Part shown: piece by piece, positions 13,346-19,497 of the stretch
Position numbering within the stretch: position 1 is the first letter of the stretch
How the letters are laid out: every line of letters starts with the position of its first letter
From: a virus
Length of the DNA stretch: 20,025 nucleotides
Direction: 5' to 3' (one strand)
Virus record (IMG/VR): IMGVR_UViG_3300004369_000201
Coordinates: 1-20,025 of that record
Program-made: the position numbers and the translations under genes
The notes under the pieces: model-generated
The model's database searches: none
What the model was told of the DNA's origin: nothing
What the model saw: the letters and a program-made list of their open reading frames with translations, nothing else

Positions 13346-13815
13346 ATTTTATTTACAAAAAAAGGTTGCGTAACTAAAGACTCTAATGGTGGTATCCATC
13401 CCAAAGCATTGTCATCACCAGTAGCAGAGTTGCCTACTATCTTGTAAGTAACCTGCTCCAAGTGGTTTAACAATCCCTTACGCTCAAATACAAAGGCAGT
13501 GTTGCATTCATCTCTTTTTAAGATGTAGATGTAGTATATGGCTTTACTTGCCTTGATACCACTATCCTCATCTTTGTTCGTGTTCTTGAACTCTATGTAC
13601 AGATTCGGTTGCTCTGGTGTTCCTCGTCTATCAGCCCACCAATAAGCCTTGCTATCGTGCTTTACCTCAAAGGTCAGCTCATTCTTTTGGTATGTACTCT
13701 TGACATCCCAATCGTAGAACTTAATTTTTGGCGCACGGATAATATCGGTGTGTCCTCGTTTCTTGATGTAATCACACCAAAGGTCTTCACCAATATCTCC
13801 TTTAACAAAACTCAT
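13336..13815 (-). CDS. PD-(D/E)XK nuclease-like protein (159 aa)
   Basis: The protein begins MSFVKGDIGEDLWCDYIKKR. E10 in an N-terminal helix, D35/D37 in KFYDWDVKS, and E50-V-K52 in LTFEVKHD make up a PD-(D/E)XK-like core. The later LYIEFKN and SKAIYYIYILKRDE segments match a phage nuclease type in which the ligand-binding strands follow the ExK. Such proteins are often resolvase- or repair-related. It overlaps the 77-residue gene by 14 bases. Fold-level assignment is moderately sure; the substrate is unknown, and RusA is a separate resolvase candidate in the same region. Confidence 0.6.
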   Translation of the reverse strand: MSFVKGDIGEDLWCDYIKKRGHTDIIRAPKIKFYDWDVKSTYQKNELTFEVKHDSKAYWWADRRGTPEQPNLYIEFKNTNKDEDSGIKASKAIYYIYILKRDECNTAFVFERKGLLNHLEQVTYKIVGNSATGDDNALGWIPPLESLVTQPFFVNKILL

Positions 13816-14035
13816 TAAGGTCTGTATCTTTTAGTTTTCTATCCCCGTCATAAAACGAGAATGTCTTGTGTGTGTACTCTACACGATAGCCTCCGTAGTT
13901 ACCGCTAACATCAAACTTGTACTCGTTTTTGTCGTGTACGGTTGTAATGCCCTCAGCCTCTTTGTATTCCTTTATCTTATGACCTTGAGTCCAAAGCCAA
14001 CACAAAAGTAGCTTACTAATCTTCGTATTGCTCAT
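13802..14035 (-). CDS. Hypothetical protein (77 aa)
   Basis: The protein starts MSNTKISKLLLCWLWTQGHK, then KIKEYKEAEGITTVHDKNEY and an aromatic, beta-prone part (NYGGYRVEYTHKTFSFYDGD). It overlaps both neighbours (20 bases upstream, 14 bases downstream). I see no motif and recognise no family. It is supported by its place in the overlapping gene chain. Confidence 0.6.
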   Translation of the reverse strand: MSNTKISKLLLCWLWTQGHKIKEYKEAEGITTVHDKNEYKFDVSGNYGGYRVEYTHKTFSFYDGDRKLKDTDLNEFC

Positions 14036-14441
14036 AGACCTTCTTTAAGTCAGCAATATGCTGCGACCATTCTCTTGGGTTGCACGAGCAAGGGATATAA
14101 TACTTATGTTGAAATACTCGTGAGTGTACTCTACTCAATGGCTCTTGAAACTCAGTCTTAACCTCTCTACCATCAAAGGAAGTAAAGAACTGCTTTAGCG
14201 TCTCATACTCACCCTTCTCTAAGCATAACGGTTGTGTTCTTCTTGGGAACAGTTTGTTTAACTTCTCCTTACGAGCATCACACCCACAATCAATACCCGT
14301 TATCTCAGCAAAGGTGTCTACGACTTTCTTTATACCCGTAGCCTTTGTGAATTTTTCAATGTCATCTCCCAGACCCTTAGATTTTGTCGTAGTCTTCATT
14401 GTAGTAGTCTTCTGCGTTCTCTTTGTTTGCTTCTGTGACAT
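14016..14441 (-). CDS. Hypothetical protein with CGCDARKEKLNKLFP motif
   Basis: The longest form has 141 residues, but the first 14 (Thr/Lys/Gln-rich) overlap the sigma-like gene by 65 bases; the internal ATG at 14399 (MKTTTKSKGLGDDIEKF) gives 127 residues and a shorter overlap. The segment GLGDDIEKFTKATGIKKVVD, then GIDCGCDARKEKLNKLFP, is a pattern I have the impression of in other Bacteroidetes phages. Later Cys (PCSCN) could complete a metal site with the CGC. No function is known. It sits downstream of the sigma-like gene and may share its expression. Confidence 0.6.
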   Translation of the reverse strand: MSQKQTKRTQKTTTMKTTTKSKGLGDDIEKFTKATGIKKVVDTFAEITGIDCGCDARKEKLNKLFPRRTQPLCLEKGEYETLKQFFTSFDGREVKTEFQEPLSRVHSRVFQHKYYIPCSCNPREWSQHIADLKKVYEQYED

Positions 14442-14910
14442 ATTGCTTTGTCTTTTTTAATGTATCAAATATGCTGTATAAACTAATCTTCGTCTCCTTC
14501 TCAATGTCTCGCATACTCATATCCGTTGTATGGTATATCTCAAACATCTTCTTATCGTACCAATGTAAGTCGTTAGTGCTTTCCCATATCTTCTCTATGA
14601 GCTTCTCAAAGCCATAGGCTTCATCGTAATCGAATAACTCCTCCTCTTGGTCGTACTCTACCATATCACCAGAGTAGACTATAAGGTCTTTCTTATTCTG
14701 ATGGTTGCGAACCATATTACGAAGGGTAACCCACACAAATAACTTATTCGCCTCACCATTGTACATTATGCGTTCTGGGTCTTCTACATACTTATTGAGG
14801 CGTATGTACATCTCCTGCACGATGTCCTCTGCATAACTACCCGCACCAAAGCTGTGCGCCATCTTAACCCATTCCTTATGTTTTGTAGCAAGTAGATGCA
14901 GTACCGTCAT
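14377..14910 (-). CDS. Sigma-70-family-like (ECF-type) protein
   Basis: The protein has 177 residues from the ATG at 14910, chosen because it overlaps the stop of the 53-residue gene (ATGA); a start at 14955 is possible but would run through that gene. Residues 22-39 (GAGSYAEDIVQEMYIRLN) resemble sigma region 2 ('AEDIVQEvflrl'), and LFVWVTLRNMVRNH (57-70) the following 2.x helix. C-terminal MFEIYHTTDMSMRDIEKETK then ISLYSIFDTLKKTK (about 122-155) resembles the region 4 helix-turn-helix. A phage sigma-like protein could redirect host RNA polymerase to late genes. It may also be a sigma-derived DNA-binding protein without promoter activity. Confidence 0.7.
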   Translation of the reverse strand: MTVLHLLATKHKEWVKMAHSFGAGSYAEDIVQEMYIRLNKYVEDPERIMYNGEANKLFVWVTLRNMVRNHQNKKDLIVYSGDMVEYDQEEELFDYDEAYGFEKLIEKIWESTNDLHWYDKKMFEIYHTTDMSMRDIEKETKISLYSIFDTLKKTKQYVTEANKENAEDYYNEDYDKI

Positions 14911-15068
14911 TCTTCCGTAGCCCAAGTCATTACAATGGCAAAAAGCCCGAAGCACAACTGCAACGAGTGGTACTTGGGCTTTTCGTAATCGTCATCCATC
15001 TCGGAGTTCCAATAGTTAACTCCTATAAGTAGCCCCGCAAGGGGGGCAATGTCAATCGCAAAGTTCAT
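14907..15068 (-). CDS. Small membrane protein (53 aa)
   Basis: The frame gives MNFAIDIAPLAGLLIGVNYW, NSEMDDDYEKPKYHSLQLCF and GLFAIVMTWATEE. Two hydrophobic segments (about 4-18 and 39-49) flank an acidic, charged loop, so a two-span hairpin membrane protein is likely. The start lies within the end of the DnaA-like gene (17-base overlap), and the TGA overlaps the sigma-like start. The function is unknown. Confidence 0.6.
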   Translation of the reverse strand: MNFAIDIAPLAGLLIGVNYWNSEMDDDYEKPKYHSLQLCFGLFAIVMTWATEE

Positions 15069-15492
15069 ATTTATTTATTAAGTCTTTGATTTCTCGCTCT
15101 TTAATATACAACATTTCACGAGTTGTGGACAACTCCTCTCTGGTTTTTTGTAAACGCTCCGTTAGTAAGGCGTTCTGCTTTGTTAACCCCCAGTCCATAC
15201 CCTCCTCTTGAGAGCCTCGTAGCTTGTCCATTATAGCGCAACATTGGTTGAAGAACCTCATATAGTTTGTGTCAAACTTTAGGTTCATCTCGTGTCCTTT
15301 GGTAGCGTGTATTACTACTGCGTGGTTCTTCTTAACTACTTTGGCTATCTCAAGCGTGGTGTACAAGTCTCTTGCAGCTACCATAAAAGCAAACCTCGCC
15401 ATTACATTACGCTGCTCTCTGGTCTTTGTAATCTTATGGTAGGTAGTATAGTTATCGTACTCTTCTTGTAATTGTAATACTGTTGCTCTCAT
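15052..15492 (-). CDS. DnaA domain-IV-like DNA-binding protein
   Basis: The protein has 146 residues. The section REQRNVMARFAFMVAARDLY, then TTLEIAKVVKKNHAVVIHATKGHE (about 45-68), follows the DnaA domain IV layout. That is an R-x(n)-A helix, an S/T-L-x-E-I-A/G helix-turn-helix, and the signature-like 'NHAVVIHATK' where bacterial DnaA has 'DHTTVLHA'. The AAA+ domain is absent, so this is the binding domain alone, followed by a Glu/Arg/Lys-rich coiled coil (from about residue 105). It may guide the phage helicase to an origin or compete with host DnaA. The coiled coil could form a dimer. It overlaps its neighbours on both sides. Confidence 0.72.
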   Translation of the reverse strand: MRATVLQLQEEYDNYTTYHKITKTREQRNVMARFAFMVAARDLYTTLEIAKVVKKNHAVVIHATKGHEMNLKFDTNYMRFFNQCCAIMDKLRGSQEEGMDWGLTKQNALLTERLQKTREELSTTREMLYIKEREIKDLINKYELCD

Positions 15493-15827
15493 TTTAAGTG
15501 TTCGTTTAGATTGTCAAATCGTTCTTCGTAAGCATTTATCTTTCTTGTAAGATTGCGAATAGTTAACTTTAAGTCAGCGTTCTTAGCCTCTGCCGCCCAG
15601 ACCATCTGCTGTACATCTTCTACCATACCTATGGAGGCATCAATAGCAGAGTAGATACTAACGAGGTCAATGAATATATCCATCTCATACTCATTGCTTG
15701 GGTCTTGAGGTTTTAGCGCATTCGCTATCTGCATTAAGTCTTGGTTCTTTTGGCGTAGCCATAGAAGAGCTATGCTCTTACTTCCTCCTCTTACCCAACG
15801 GTAATCTTCGTCTTTTAATTCATCCAT
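15489..15827 (-). CDS. Coiled-coil hypothetical protein next to the helicase (112 aa)
   Basis: The protein starts MDELKDEDYRWVRGGSKSIA and has a long helical C-terminal part (NADLKLTIRNLTRKINAYEE) with heptad-like Leu/Ile spacing. No enzymatic motif is visible. It directly follows the helicase gene with no gap and overlaps the DnaA-like gene by 4 bases. Position between helicase and DnaA-like gene would suit a helicase loader or adaptor, but that is inference. Confidence 0.6.
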   Translation of the reverse strand: MDELKDEDYRWVRGGSKSIALLWLRQKNQDLMQIANALKPQDPSNEYEMDIFIDLVSIYSAIDASIGMVEDVQQMVWAAEAKNADLKLTIRNLTRKINAYEERFDNLNEHLK

Positions 15828-16748
15828 CTAAAAAGGCATTTTGGATTGTTCTTTCTCTTTCTTTCCTATTAAGTTCTCTCCGTGTATTTCAAAACCTACA
15901 TTGTCGGGTAGACTTCTAAAGCGTACTGGCTCATCTAATGGGGTAGGTCTACCTCCAGTCTCCACCTCTTTGACCTTGCGGATATGTACTTGGTTATACA
16001 TCCACTCCGTAGGGTGTTGAATATAGCGATGAATTACTACAAAGTCATCAGCGCGGTTCACCCACTTACCGCCCGACTCAATATCGGCTGCACTTGGTGG
16101 TATAGGGTGACCTGCATACTCGTGTCCCGCAGGGTGTTTCATACGCAAGGCAGATGTTACTGCGTGAGCATTCAACCATATACTTACATCGTGTTGCTTT
16201 GCCCATTGTCTAAAGTGGGTACTAACTTCGTAATCATATTCGTGACCTCCAAGTGTTTTGAACATCTCTTTGTCCTTCACTAAAGAATTGTAGGGGTCAA
16301 TCAAAAAACCATCAAAGCCCTCTTCGTGGTAGATGTCGGTAGCTTCCTCAATCAAGTCCTTGTAAGTGTACATCTTCTTATCTGTGTCAATGATAATGAA
16401 GTAGCGTTGTACTAAGTCCAGAGCCATCTGGAACTCGTCTTCATCTATCTTGTTAATTGGTTTACCCAAGAAGAACTCAGATATTTTTTTAGCTAACGAT
16501 ACTGGTGTGTTTTCAGAACTGAACACAAGCCACTTAACATCGTTCACTATGGTTTGGAGTAACATTAGGTACAGCATCACAGAGGTCTTTCCAACATTTG
16601 CGTGTCCTAATACAACATTAAAGTTGCCTCGTTTGAATCTTAGGTGTGCATCAAGATTCCATTGCCCGAACTTTAGTCCTTCCTTAACTCTGCCCATTCG
16701 GACATTATCAAGTTTACCAAAGACATCGGCATAAGATATTTTAGACAT
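15828..16748 (-). CDS. DnaB/Twinkle-type replicative helicase (RecA-like ATPase)
   Basis: The protein has 306 residues. Walker A is GHANVGKT (48-55), the catalytic-Glu strand is LVFSSEN (74-80), Walker B is GFDGFLIDPYNS (144-155), the sensor strand is IWLNAHAVTS (190-199), and DIESGGKWVNRADDFVVIHR (222-241) with QVHIRKVKEVETGG supplies the arginine-finger region. This is the RecA-type core of superfamily 4 helicases of the Twinkle type, without a primase domain. Phages of this kind use a separate primase, which is not in the window. The C-terminus ends KEKEQSKMPF, like an SSB-type acidic/PF tip. It begins 18 bases after an intrinsic terminator. Confidence 0.85.
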   Translation of the reverse strand: MSKISYADVFGKLDNVRMGRVKEGLKFGQWNLDAHLRFKRGNFNVVLGHANVGKTSVMLYLMLLQTIVNDVKWLVFSSENTPVSLAKKISEFFLGKPINKIDEDEFQMALDLVQRYFIIIDTDKKMYTYKDLIEEATDIYHEEGFDGFLIDPYNSLVKDKEMFKTLGGHEYDYEVSTHFRQWAKQHDVSIWLNAHAVTSALRMKHPAGHEYAGHPIPPSAADIESGGKWVNRADDFVVIHRYIQHPTEWMYNQVHIRKVKEVETGGRPTPLDEPVRFRSLPDNVGFEIHGENLIGKKEKEQSKMPF

Positions 16749-16765
16749 AGGGTGTTTTAGGTATT

Positions 16766-16796
16766 AAAAAAGGGGAGGTGTTACCCTCCCCCTAAA
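16766..16796 (-). terminator. Intrinsic terminator between SSB-like and helicase genes
   Basis: On the minus strand a 7-base-pair G/C stem (GGGGAGG/CCTCCCC, plus-strand arms 16772-16778 and 16785-16791, 6-base loop) is followed by six T. It lies just after the SSB-like stop (16801) and before the helicase ATG (16748). With no promoter seen in between, it probably gives partial termination, so SSB mRNA exceeds helicase mRNA. Confidence 0.85.
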
Positions 16797-16800
16797 AATC

Positions 16801-17322
16801 TTAGAAAGGTAATCCGTCTGGAGCAACTCCAGCAGGTTGTGAGTTTTGATACTGCTCGGCAGTCTCACGCCCTTCAAAGTGTTGCTGATGCGTTACTTGT
16901 GCTTCAGCTTTCTTCATTACCCAGTCAGCAAAGAACTGAGCATTGGCAATAACTACTTGAGGTGTACCACCAATCTCTGCGGCGGCTTTTAAAGCCGTTT
17001 GACGAATGATACTCTCGTCCTTAGAGGTAGTTGCACCACTTGGAGTAGATGTTGCGTTAGAAGGAGTGTAAGTGCCTCCTTGAGCGAATTGAGGGTTAAC
17101 GGGCTTTACAGTAAAGTAAGTCTTGCCGTTGTAGTCTCTTGGGATGTACTCGTAAGTAGCCTCTTGACCTGCCAAGAACTTATTCTGGTTCTGGTCTTTT
17201 GAGTTGTACTTACCATTGTCTCCGTTTTCAAAGGTTACATAGAACCCATAAAGTGTTCCGTACTGACCGTTGTACGGTTCTCCTGCGGACTTCACGTCCG
17301 TTACAATAGATGTTTTTGTCAT
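16801..17322 (-). CDS. Single-stranded-DNA-binding-like protein
   Basis: The protein has 173 residues. The N-terminal part (TKTSIVTDVKSAGEPYNGQY, GTLYGFYVTFENGDNG, ATYEYIPRDYNGKTYFTVKPV) is beta-rich with aromatic residues, compatible with an OB fold. A Thr/Ser/Pro-rich linker follows (about 80-100), then a helical segment and a flexible tail ending APDGLPF. A terminal D-x-x-PF tip is the hallmark of SSB proteins, where it docks partner enzymes. The gene has its own promoter candidate (17347-17380) and its own terminator (16766-16796), as suits a protein needed in large amounts. It is not a clear classic SSB by sequence, so the OB fold needs structural prediction. Confidence 0.7.
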   Translation of the reverse strand: MTKTSIVTDVKSAGEPYNGQYGTLYGFYVTFENGDNGKYNSKDQNQNKFLAGQEATYEYIPRDYNGKTYFTVKPVNPQFAQGGTYTPSNATSTPSGATTSKDESIIRQTALKAAAEIGGTPQVVIANAQFFADWVMKKAEAQVTHQQHFEGRETAEQYQNSQPAGVAPDGLPF

Positions 17323-17346
17323 CGTTATTTAATTTAGTTAATAGTT

Positions 17347-17380
17347 CAAAGTTAATAAAAATGTTTGTTACTTAAACAAA
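17347..17380 (-). promoter_or_regulatory. Bacteroidetes-type promoter candidate P3 (SSB-like gene)
   Basis: On the minus strand TTTG (17377-17380) is followed after 22 bases by TAACTTTG (17347-17354), a perfect TAnnTTTG -7 element. The ATG at 17322 lies 25 bases further. The element overlaps the end of the methyltransferase gene. It explains separate high expression of the SSB-like gene. Confidence 0.6.
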
Positions 17381-18555
17381 GGGTGTAGTTTTTTTGCAAT
17401 TGCTTCTACTACATCCACAGTAACTGCGTTGCCACATTGCTTATAGCGTTGAGTGTTGCTCATCTTCTTTACTTCGCCATCATAAACTCCATACTCGGTA
17501 TGGTTATCGGGGAATCCTTGTAGGCGTTCACACTCTATTGGTGTGAGTCTGCGGATGCGGTAGCCATCGAATAGCCTCAAGCTATTGTGATGTGGTTGCG
17601 TGAGCGTTGGTGATTCATCTCTTGCTTCTCGATTGTACAAGTCAAGTGCCTTTGGCTCTCCTTCATTTAGCGTGTTTCGCTCAATGGTTTCATTTAGTGA
17701 CTTGCTACTATAATTAGGCTGAACAACTAGATTCATAGTCGTATCAGTGGTCAAGCAATTTGATTCGCTATTTTTGTTTAATTCCAAACGCTGCTTGTAT
17801 TCAATGCCCTTACTATTGTCATTTGGATTGTTTGGGTTGCGACCACGAATAGCACCAATCATCGGCTCAACTACGGCTTTTTCGTAGCCATCGGATGCTG
17901 CGCCTTTTACTTTGATAAGTTGCATTCCTGCGTGTCCCTCTTGACCTCTTGCAGTAAGGCACTTTGTAACGGCTTCTCCTGCGCATTCCAATTTGCTATT
18001 TGATTGACTTGTTTCTCCGATAGGAAAAACTCCTCGCCAATTTCGTTTGGTTGTTGTAGAATATCCGACAAGGTATATCCGCTCTCTATTTTGGGGTAGA
18101 AACCACGATGTATTAAGCAGTTGCCATTCAAGTCGATAGCCCCCAATGTTGGCAAACTCTTGGAGGATTGCCGCAAAATCTTCGCCAGAGTTGGAGCTGA
18201 AAGTTCCTTTAACATTTTCCCAGATAAAAACTCTTGGTCTGCATTCCCCAATAAGTCGAATCGCTTCAAGGATAAGGCTGCTTCGCTCTCCTCCCATCCC
18301 CTTACGCTTTCCAGCAAGACTAAAATCTTGGCAAGGACTTCCAAAGGTGATAAGGTTAATTTTTGGGAGGTCTGCTCCCCGAACATCTGTAACTGAGCCG
18401 ACATAAGTGCTTTCTTTAAATTGTTGTTTATATACTGCTACTGCGTGTTTGTCTACTTCCGAGAAGTAGCTCTTGACTTTGTACCCAGCTCTTTCAAAGC
18501 CCAAGTGGAATCCTCCTATACCAGAGAACAAGTCTAATTGGTTAATTTCTTTCAT
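17368..18555 (-). CDS. DNA (cytosine-5) methyltransferase
   Basis: The protein has 395 residues with the standard motif order. Motif I is DLFSGIGGFHLGFE (8-21). Motif IV is GSPCQDFS (72-79) with the catalytic Cys75. Motif VI is ENV (113-115), and motif VIII is QNRERIYLVG (155-164). Motif IX is RRLTPIECERLQGFP (335-349), and motif X is QCGNAVTVDVVEAI (373-386). The enzyme puts a methyl on cytosine C5 and probably shields phage DNA from host restriction. The target recognition region (about 165-330) is long and contains three short Thr-Leu marks (CLTARG 199-204, CLTTD 267-271, PTLTQ 316-320). No cognate endonuclease gene is seen nearby. It overlaps RusA by 14 bases. Confidence 0.93.
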   Translation of the reverse strand: MKEINQLDLFSGIGGFHLGFERAGYKVKSYFSEVDKHAVAVYKQQFKESTYVGSVTDVRGADLPKINLITFGSPCQDFSLAGKRKGMGGERSSLILEAIRLIGECRPRVFIWENVKGTFSSNSGEDFAAILQEFANIGGYRLEWQLLNTSWFLPQNRERIYLVGYSTTTKRNWRGVFPIGETSQSNSKLECAGEAVTKCLTARGQEGHAGMQLIKVKGAASDGYEKAVVEPMIGAIRGRNPNNPNDNSKGIEYKQRLELNKNSESNCLTTDTTMNLVVQPNYSSKSLNETIERNTLNEGEPKALDLYNREARDESPTLTQPHHNSLRLFDGYRIRRLTPIECERLQGFPDNHTEYGVYDGEVKKMSNTQRYKQCGNAVTVDVVEAIAKKLHPLFK

Positions 18556-18916
18556 AGGCGTTTTTTAGTCTAACTTCAACCTCACAATAATTTTTTTCAA
18601 CCTCTGGGTCAAAAGTGATAGTGAGTCGGTTGTAGTGTTTAGGATTGTCGTCAGCAATCCATTCGTTAGATACGAGAGTGTCAGCAGTAAATTTTGAGAC
18701 AAGTACAAGGTTATCCACATCGGCACGAGTGTTGTACCTAATATGGATAGACATACTCTGTGCAATATGGTGGTCATAACGAGCCAGTTCTGCTTCAATG
18801 ATTTTTTTATATTCATCTTTTATTCGTTTTCTAAATGTCCAATGCTTACCAGCGTACAGTGCGTTAAGACTTATCGTCTTCGGTAGCTTGAGGTGTAGGG
18901 TTAAATCTTTCTTCAT
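18542..18916 (-). CDS. rusA: RusA-type Holliday junction resolvase
   Basis: The protein has 124 residues. LPKTISLNALYAGKHWTFRK (11-30) is the typical RusA opening, and RADVDNLVLVSK (64-75) gives D66, D68 and a basic residue (K75). The acidic pair D89-D90 in WIADDNPKHY completes the acidic centre known from RusA (D70, D72, D91 in E. coli). RusA dimers cut branched DNA during recombination and before packaging. Length and motif order are normal. It overlaps the DUF3310 gene by 53 bases and the methyltransferase by 14. Confidence 0.85.
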   Translation of the reverse strand: MKKDLTLHLKLPKTISLNALYAGKHWTFRKRIKDEYKKIIEAELARYDHHIAQSMSIHIRYNTRADVDNLVLVSKFTADTLVSNEWIADDNPKHYNRLTITFDPEVEKNYCEVEVRLKNAYERN

Positions 18917-19226
18917 ATTCCAGTTCCTTCTCTAAGTGGTGTATAGCTTTTCTTAAGTCTTGGGATTTAGGGTTGTCCTTCTTCTTACCTGCTCTGAGTA
19001 GATAAGCTATGGCTACACCAATGTTGTAAGAGTCTCTTGCAAAGTCCATACAAACATCAAAAGCCTCAATCCCCTTGTAGTCACCTAAATAGTAACTTGG
19101 TGTTAACCTCTGTTTGGTTGTACTTTGAGAGTTGGGCAGAGTTGTTTGAGACGTGCAATCTTCTGTCATCGGGAAATCCGAAGTGTAAGTAGAAGTGGTC
19201 TTGTATTGTTGTTTCATTGATTTCAT
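18864..19226 (-). CDS. DUF3310 family protein
   Basis: From about residue 43 the protein reads PSYYLGDYKGIEAFDVCMDF, ARDSYNIGVAIAYLLRAGKK and KAIHHLEKELEYEERF, the known DUF3310 pattern ('P.YY..g.iE..D......f...NIgnaiKYl.RaGkK......DL.Ka..yL..e'). The family is common in phages and linked by name to nucleotide handling, but no reaction is proven. The first 42 residues (Thr/Ser/Gln-rich) overlap another frame, so the true start may be the Met at 19169 rather than 19226. The C-terminal end overlaps RusA. Confidence 0.75.
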   Translation of the reverse strand: MKSMKQQYKTTSTYTSDFPMTEDCTSQTTLPNSQSTTKQRLTPSYYLGDYKGIEAFDVCMDFARDSYNIGVAIAYLLRAGKKKDNPKSQDLRKAIHHLEKELEYEERFNPTPQATEDDKS

Positions 19227-19272
19227 AGTTCTCTGGGTATTCAGTCTGCTTTATCTTGACTATTGTTTTCAT
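19081..19272 (-). CDS. Hypothetical protein overlapping DUF3310 (63 aa)
   Basis: The frame gives MKTIVKIKQTEYPENYEINE, TTIQDHFYLHFGFPDDRRLH and VSNNSAQLSKYNQTEVNTKL-LFR. The ATG at 19272 follows AAAGAGA, the leader type of other small genes here; a start at 19344 would lie inside the 62-residue gene. It overlaps DUF3310 by 146 bases if that gene starts at 19226, or 89 if at 19169. Because the two frames share so much, one of the N-termini is probably wrong. Family unknown. Confidence 0.5.
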   Translation of the reverse strand: MKTIVKIKQTEYPENYEINETTIQDHFYLHFGFPDDRRLHVSNNSAQLSKYNQTEVNTKLLFR

Positions 19273-19429
19273 TCTCTTTGAACGCTTTAAATAAATCCAT
19301 TGCCATTTGCCCCGATATGCCCTTAGTGGCATAGTCTCTAACAATAAACTCCTTGAGGAGTCTTACTTCGTTTACAAGTGCGTCTACACGAGCCTCACAA
19401 AGGTCTATGTACTGGTCTTTAGTTGACAT
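19241..19429 (-). CDS. Hypothetical protein, first gene after promoter P2 (62 aa)
   Basis: The protein reads MSTKDQYIDLCEARVDALVN and continues as an acidic, helical chain ending ENENNSQDKAD. The start at 19429 is chosen because it follows TAAAACACTTATTTATG, the same 13-base leader core as the gene at 13284, just behind promoter candidate P2; the longer form to 19462 would run through the promoter. No family recognised. It opens the early gene chain that leads to DUF3310, RusA and the methyltransferase. Confidence 0.6.
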   Translation of the reverse strand: MSTKDQYIDLCEARVDALVNEVRLLKEFIVRDYATKGISGQMAMDLFKAFKENENNSQDKAD

Positions 19430-19461
19430 AAATAAGTGTTTTAATTTGATACGAATGTACA

Positions 19462-19493
19462 CAAAATAATTTACAACCTACATAAAGAGCAAA
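19462..19493 (-). promoter_or_regulatory. Bacteroidetes-type promoter candidate P2
   Basis: On the minus strand TTTG (19490-19493) is 20 bases from TTATTTTG (19462-19469), one change from TAnnTTTG. The stretch from this element to the ATG at 19429 aligns with that of P1 and ends in the identical TAAAACACTTATT. It lies in the short gap after the GIY-YIG gene. Confidence 0.5.
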
Positions 19494-19497
19494 AAAA

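Noticed and set aside
14911-14955. Longer start of the sigma-like protein (MLRAFCHCNDLGYGR)
   Set aside because: It would overlap the 53-residue membrane gene by about 49 bases, while the ATG at 14910 gives the ATGA overlap typical of this region.
15120-15135. Inverted repeat GAGTTGT-GG-ACAACTC containing a near-DnaA-box
   Set aside because: It lies inside the coding sequence of the DnaA-like gene, short and single. An autoregulatory site is conceivable but nothing else supports it.
18711-18719. Perfect DnaA box TTATCCACA
   Set aside because: It is single and lies in the codons for the RusA catalytic RADVDNL motif, so protein constraint explains it. No cluster or AT-rich unwinding region is near.
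18565-18816. 83-codon minus-strand frame inside the RusA gene
   Set aside because: It is a Leu/Thr/Ser-rich shadow of a well-supported resolvase gene with no leader and no family resemblance.
19430-19462. N-terminal extension (MYIRIKLKHLF) of the 62-residue protein
   Set aside because: It would translate through the promoter-leader region; the ATG at 19429 has the leader shared with another gene.
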